Part shown: positions 59,191 through 64,000 of the stretch, piece by piece
Layout of the letters: the number at the start of each line of letters is the position of its first letter
Position numbering within the stretch: position 1 is the first letter of the stretch
Assembly: GCF_009730915.1 (NCBI RefSeq)
Contig: NC_052489.1
Coordinates: forward strand, 25,475,916 to 25,539,915
Reading direction: 5' to 3'
DNA length: 64,000 nt
From: Dioscorea cayenensis subsp. rotundata
Taxonomy: Eukaryota; Streptophyta; Magnoliopsida; Dioscoreales; Dioscoreaceae
Made by a program: the position numbers and the translations under genes
Notes under the pieces: model-generated
Databases searched by the model: none
What the model was told of the DNA's origin: nothing
What the model saw: only the letters and a program-made list of their open reading frames with translations

Positions 59191-60459
59191 GCAAAGCAAC
59201 CACCCCAAGTCCAGTGATTCTTATATAGTTCGAATTGAAGTGGGTTTACAGTTGTGTTCTTTATTAGTTAATCAATTTCTTGGGGGCATGATCAGTTGCA
59301 TTTCCTGTGTGTGCAGACAAATAAAAGTCATATTTGAGATTTGTTAATCACTCTCTTGGTACATTATGAATGAGTTCTGATTTTAATAAAATATAATTAT
59401 TGTTTGATATTAGTTTTAAGTTTAAATTTAAACTAAGTTTAACAAATTATTATTTGAATCCATATTAATTCTAGTCAGTTTTCTAAATAATTATTTACTT
59501 TAAATTTAAAGTAAAGTTAAAATTTTGACACAAATAATAATATATATACCAACACCAGTGAGGTACAATTGTTTTTGGAATTCTTATAAGGGGGTTATTT
59601 TGTAGATTGAAATAATTTTTTTTTAAAAAAAAAAATTCTAATGCCATTGTTCAAATTAATATAGTTGCAGGTAGATATCTTTAATTCCGCATACTATGTT
59701 TTTAATAAAAATTGTCTTTATAAATGTTGTAATCTGCCGATTTTATTTTAAATGATAAGCACATAGAGACCACTATAATTTTAAAGTATTTCTTTTTTTT
59801 TTCAGGTGTTATCTTGACACTGCAATATTATCATATTTTTACAAAGGGCCTCGAAATTCATTTCACTCTATTTTACTTTGTTATTTTATTTATTTGTTAT
59901 GGGTCTACAATCCATTATTAAAACTATAAATTAAATTAAATTATAATAAAATTGAATTCTTGTTATTATAAAAAATTGACAAAAATAATAAATAAAATTT
60001 TCGAGCAAATAAAAGAATTTTTTTTTGCTGGCATATCAATTAATTGAGAGGAACAAAACAAAACAAAACAAAACGTTTTTTTTTGGATTATATATAAGAG
60101 CATAAGCTTTGGGAGGCCACATGTTATATGAGATGCTAAATTTTTTGTTTATTGTTACCAGTTGGAATGAAAATGACTAGTATTATAAACTGTGCTAGTG
60201 ACCTTGAAAAGGAAATAATGAAAAAGTTTCTCTTATTATTCTTTTTTTTCCATTGCATTGGTCTAATGTTGTCATTGATTAAAGAGAGTATTCCTTTCCT
60301 TGAGCCATTAATAACCAAGTTGAACAAAGAAGATAACCAAAATGTCAGCAAAACCATTAATAAATATTTTTAATGGTAAGAAGGGAAAAACAAAGGGGGC
60401 AAATGGTTTTGAATTTTTTTAACATTCTCAGGAATATAAGGCCGGGAATGTATTATTCC
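59191..60459. other. AT-rich intergenic region
   Basis: Nothing coding is supported. It contains several A/T homopolymers, a related pair of AT-rich stretches near 59410-59520, and an (AAAAC)n run at 60055-60074. Confidence 0.45.
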
Positions 60460-61365
60460 CTCAGATTTAGCAGGGTTATCGGATCTGCCCGCAATGACCC
60501 TGGCCAGTTCGCAGGGGTCAGGGGTCAATCGGCTCGACCGGGTCGAACCCAGGGGTTGAACCGAAAAGTCAATAATTAAATATAAAAAATATTATAATAA
60601 TTAATAATGAGCAAATATAATATTAAACCCATAATTATATTATAAAAACCTACTCAAATTTGATATTTAAATTGATAAATGACTTTATATACAGTAGAGT
60701 TTTCTAATTATGTCATTTATTTTTACATTTTTTAAATATTTACAAATTTAATATATTAATATATAATTATCGAACTTCTCTCGATGTTATTTATTTATTT
60801 GTTTGTTTATTGGTTGATTTTGTTAAAATAAATAAGAAATTTAATTCACTAATTCTTATATCTCAATTGAGTTTTTATTTTGTTTTAAATTTTCTTATAT
60901 TTTTTATTTAATTAGAATACTTTAATTTTATATTTTTATAATAAAATTACACTCATTTATTGTTTTATTTTCTTAATAAATTAAATTTTTAGAAAGTATT
61001 TACATAACACATTGATATATTTTATTTTTAAATGATAATTTTGGTTGGTATGTTTATGATATATATATGTATATATTGTAATTCTATTTATTGATTATAA
61101 ATTATAAATTAATATTAATAAATATACACGATTTTGTGGTTTCTAATGGGAAAATAATAATAAATGATTAAATATTGTAAAAAAAAATTAAACATTGTGA
61201 CCCGATTGACCCGGCCGGGTCAACCGGTTCCCGGTTGAACCACCCAGGTCACCGGGTTAACACCGGGTTTTTTAATACCCGGGTCAATGGGGTATACCCG
61301 GGCCGGCCACATGGCCGGTTCCCGGTTTTTCCAGTTGAACCGGCCGGGCCGGTCCGGGTCTGACA
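60460..61365. repeat. CCGG-rich repeat, copy 2, inverted relative to 35143-35985
   Basis: The left part (about 60470-60560) reads GGGGTCAGGGGTCAATCGGC and TCGACCGGGTCGAACCC. The right part (about 61200-61365) reads ACCCGGCCGGGTCAACCGG, ACCCGGGCCGGCCACATGG and ends CCGGTCCGGGTCTGACAACC. The core between them is AT-rich. The right edge is the reverse complement of the start of copy 1. Together they define a family with CCGG-rich termini and AT-rich interiors, probably a non-autonomous DNA element. Borders are approximate. Confidence 0.6.
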
Positions 61366-61430
61366 ACCTGGGTATTTAGTTGAAAATTTATAAACTCATT
61401 CTCAAGAATTATTTATTTTAAAATACACAT

Positions 61431-64000
61431 TTTTTTTTTTGATAAATGTGGATAAACCACATATTTATTAAGAAAAAGACAACAGTACAAGGAGAAATAT
61501 AGTAACAGGGAAAGAGTCATCACTCACCAGAGGTGAGGAGGAACAAAGAAGGCGAAAACAGTAAAAAAACAGACAGAGTAAGGGAGCTTAGGAGACGGAA
61601 GATGTCGTCTGACATCTCAGGCCTACTAAGACGAGCAGCAGGAACATCTACTCCGAAGCAGTACCGATGTCTTGATCACCAGCAGAGGTGGATTCTCTAG
61701 CGCTGAGGAAGTTGAGTGCGCGCTTGATTTTCTGGGTTCCTTCATTGAGGGGTTGCTGGTGCCTATCAGCTGCTGTAGAAAACCAAGAAAGAGTCATATT
61801 AGCTGACTTAAAAATAATGTTGAAATGCGGTAAAGCTTTCATTTGAAATATGCGAGCATTTCTTTCTATCCAGATATTCCACAGAATAGAGTGGGAGATG
61901 AGATCCCAGAGAATACGGTGCTGGAAGGTAAGGGAAGGCAGCCAGGAGGTCCAAAGTGAGGGGATTGAGTGTGGGAGAGAATTAAAGTCTAATGCATGAG
62001 AGAAGAAAGCCCAAATGTGTTTAGAGAATTCGCAATTAAGAAAAAGATGATTCAGGCTTTCGGTAGCGTTGTGGCATAGGACACAGGTATCTGAGATATT
62101 AAGAGAGATACACCCTTTTTTGAACAGATTTGCAAAGGTAAGAATTTTGTCCTCCCCAGCAAGCCAGCAAAAAATAGAAATTTTGCTAGGGCAACGAATC
62201 TTCCAGAAAAGTGGGTAATGCGAACTTCTCAATCCACCGTCAATAAGGTATTTGTAGAAAGATTTGACAGTGAAGATACCATTTTTATCTGGGGTCCAAA
62301 AGGTGATGTCGTCCTGATTAAGGGAACAGTCGGGAAAAATTTCCATAAGCGATGATAGCATATTAGAAGAGACTGAGGAGAACAAAATCTCCGGATTGTT
62401 TAGATGTTGGGAAAATTGTCTGATAGTTATCCAAGGAGATGTGCATTGCAAAAATAAATTCTGCCAAAGATCTTTGAGAAGAATCCCAGAGTGCCAGCGG
62501 TCATGCCAGAGAAAGGAATGTGAGCCGTTTCTGATAGATTTATTGATGCATGAGCGAAAAGCAGGTAAAATGGAGGTCGCGCCAGCCCAAAAGTATGATT
62601 TATTTCTTGGTGGTGAATGGTGAAGGATTCCGGCTGTAGAGAAGATGGAGTAATTGGCTTGAAAGATTTTGGCCAAACAACTGTTCGGGTTGCAAGATAA
62701 TTTCCACCACCACTTCCCGAGAAGAGCTTTGTTGAAATCATGGAGATTGAGAATTCCCCAGCCTCCCATGTCCCGGGGCCTAGTGATCCTGTTCCAGGCG
62801 ATCAGTCTGATTCCGTTGGGTCCTAAATCAGGACCTTTCCAAAGAAAATCTCTTCGGATTTTATCGATTTCATTAATAACCCAAATAGGAAGTTTGAAAA
62901 CTGACATCCAATAGACTGGAACAGTAAAGAGAACTGAGTTAATGAGAGAAAGGCGGCCTCCAATAGACAGGTACTTAGCTTTCCAAGGATTGAGTCTAGA
63001 GCGAACCATGTTAGTTAGCTTAGACCAGTCTGAACGTCTAGGTCTTCTGCCGGAGAGAGGAATCCCTAAATAAGTGATAGGGAGGCAATTCCTGGAGCAA
63101 TTAAGAATTCTAACAGAAGAATGATGTGGTTGGAAGCCATAGTTTGTGGAATAAAAACAGCTTTTTGTGTAATTGATGGACAAGCCAGAAGATCCCTCGA
63201 AAAGATAGAGGATAAGTTTAATGATTATTAGATCTTCTTGTCCTCCAGCAGAAAAGATTAAGAGGTCGTCCGCATATTGGATATGACAGATGTTGAACGA
63301 CTGATCTAGAGGAACACCCACAAGAACTTTAGAATTGGGTGCGTGAAAAAACATAGCGCTCAAAACGTCGGCTGCAAGGGCAAAGAGCAAGGGGGATAAA
63401 GGATCACCTTGTCTCAGGCCCCTCTTACATCTGATATATCCCTGAGTACTCCCATTAATGATAAATTGAGATTTGGCAGTACTAAGGATAACACGGATCC
63501 AAGAGAGCCATTTGGGTCCAAATCCTCTAGCAGTAAGAACTTCAAGGAGGAAATCCCAATCTAGAGAGACAAAGGCCTTTGCAAAGTCAACTTTGAAAGC
63601 ATATCCAAGGGTTTTCCGTTTCTGCAAGTTGAAAATGATTTCCTGGGCTCCAACAATATTGTCTGCAATACATCTACCTTTGATAAACCCAGATTGGGAG
63701 TCGTCCACCAGTACGTTGATGACAGTGCTAAGTCGGTTGGCAAGGATTTTGGAAAGAATTTTGCAAGTAGAGTTGATTAGACTGATAGGCCTAAAATCCG
63801 TGACTTTACCAGGGGAATTATTCTTGGCAATTAGAGCGATGTTTATCCAATTTATACGCTCTAGATTTAAAGAACCTACAAAAAAATCTCCACAGAGTTT
63901 GACTAGGGAATCCTGAAGGAGGTTCCAGTGCTTCTGAAAGAAGAAGATAGGGAAACCGTCGGGTCCTGGGGATTTATCAGGATTGAGATCGAAGACAACT
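61431..64000 (-). mobile_element. LINE (L1-type) retrotransposon, 3' part; 5' part beyond the window
   Basis: The element is read on the minus strand. A reverse transcriptase ORF runs from the window edge to 61648, followed by about 200 bp of 3' UTR ending GTGGTTTATCCACATTTATC and a run of 12 A residues (plus-strand T run at about 61431-61442). No long target duplication can be checked because the 5' end is outside the window. Confidence 0.9.
61648..63999 (-). CDS. LINE reverse transcriptase ORF (partial, no stop inside)
   Basis: The reading frame is open from 63999, at the window edge, to the stop at 61648: about 783 residues. It begins NPDKSPGPDGFPIFFFQKHW and VTDFRPISLINSTCKILSKI, the N-terminal part of the RVT_1 domain. 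FKVDFAKAFVSLDWDFL carries the first catalytic Asp, GLRQGDPLSPLLFALAADVL is the conserved palm/finger motif, and QYADDLLIF is the YADD catalytic centre. GKWWWKL and the C-terminal zf-RVT region (FWKIRCPSKISIFCWLA, CVLCHNATESLNHLFLNCEF) follow, as in plant L1/LINE ORF2. The catalytic residues are intact with no frameshift, so the element may be recent. The endonuclease domain would lie outside the window. Confidence 0.93.
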   Translation of the reverse strand, partial: VVFDLNPDKSPGPDGFPIFFFQKHWNLLQDSLVKLCGDFFVGSLNLERINWINIALIAKNNSPGKVTDFRPISLINSTCKILSKILANRLSTVINVLVDDSQSGFIKGRCIADNIVGAQEIIFNLQKRKTLGYAFKVDFAKAFVSLDWDFLLEVLTARGFGPKWLSWIRVILSTAKSQFIINGSTQGYIRCKRGLRQGDPLSPLLFALAADVLSAMFFHAPNSKVLVGVPLDQSFNICHIQYADDLLIFSAGGQEDLIIIKLILYLFEGSSGLSINYTKSCFYSTNYGFQPHHSSVRILNCSRNCLPITYLGIPLSGRRPRRSDWSKLTNMVRSRLNPWKAKYLSIGGRLSLINSVLFTVPVYWMSVFKLPIWVINEIDKIRRDFLWKGPDLGPNGIRLIAWNRITRPRDMGGWGILNLHDFNKALLGKWWWKLSCNPNSCLAKIFQANYSIFSTAGILHHSPPRNKSYFWAGATSILPAFRSCINKSIRNGSHSFLWHDRWHSGILLKDLWQNLFLQCTSPWITIRQFSQHLNNPEILFSSVSSNMLSSLMEIFPDCSLNQDDITFWTPDKNGIFTVKSFYKYLIDGGLRSSHYPLFWKIRCPSKISIFCWLAGEDKILTFANLFKKGCISLNISDTCVLCHNATESLNHLFLNCEFSKHIWAFFSHALDFNSLPHSIPSLWTSWLPSLTFQHRILWDLISHSILWNIWIERNARIFQMKALPHFNIIFKSANMTLSWFSTAADRHQQPLNEGTQKIKRALNFLSARESTSAGDQDIGTASE

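Noticed and set aside
61648-63708. Start of the LINE ORF at 63708
   Set aside because: The codon there is GTG inside a frame that continues open with RT homology to the window edge.

Overview
The window is nuclear DNA of a flowering plant. Genes are split by AT-rich introns with GT..AG borders, intergenic DNA is AT-rich and full of transposable elements, and the proteins are plant-specific types (CIPK with NAF motif, ARF, LSF2, plant saposin-B protein). The sharply GC-rich intronless kinase and GC-rich first exons in an AT-rich background suggest a monocot. A non-grass monocot such as yam would fit, but this is inference only.

Left part (0-15.6 kb): three genes. A secreted double saposin-B protein (+, 5 exons, 873-3135) is followed by a multi-spanning membrane protein of the ATP:ADP antiporter/MFS type (+, at least 13 exons, 4361 to about 12146) and an intronless CIPK/SnRK3 kinase (-, 14137-15474). 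A MITE with a 10-bp target duplication lies just upstream of the transporter.

Middle (15.6-43 kb): about 11.7 kb of gene-poor AT-rich DNA holds several non-autonomous DNA elements, a 5'-truncated LINE with a 14-bp target duplication, and a tandem block of about 0.5-kb units. It is followed on the minus strand by a decayed auxin response factor (27320-29517: no 5' exons, one frameshift, one in-frame stop, intact PB1 end) and an intact LSF2-type phosphoglucan phosphatase (31002-34485). On the plus strand is an NST1-like membrane/zinc-ribbon/coiled-coil protein (36541-42917) with a 3.6-kb last intron.

Right part (43-64 kb): a transposon graveyard. An acyl-activating-enzyme (AAE) pseudogene on the plus strand (48432 to about 59190) is split by a 2787-bp solo LTR (target duplication GTAAT) and a 6147-bp CACTA element (target duplication TCA) carrying a truncated TNP2 transposase. 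A second, inverted AAE remnant (46140-46509) lacks the CACTA element and shows the pre-insertion sequence. It abuts a 1000-base assembly gap, on whose other side lies a copia LTR-PBS-gag fragment. The window ends inside a minus-strand LINE reverse transcriptase ORF.

The genes form no operon-like unit. Functional themes are lipid-linked lysosomal/vacuolar biology (saposin), nucleotide or metabolite transport, calcium signalling (CIPK), starch breakdown (LSF2) and auxin response (decayed). No new multi-gene system is evident. The most unusual content is the nested-insertion history of the AAE pseudogene, with its built-in empty-site control, and the triply damaged ARF gene.
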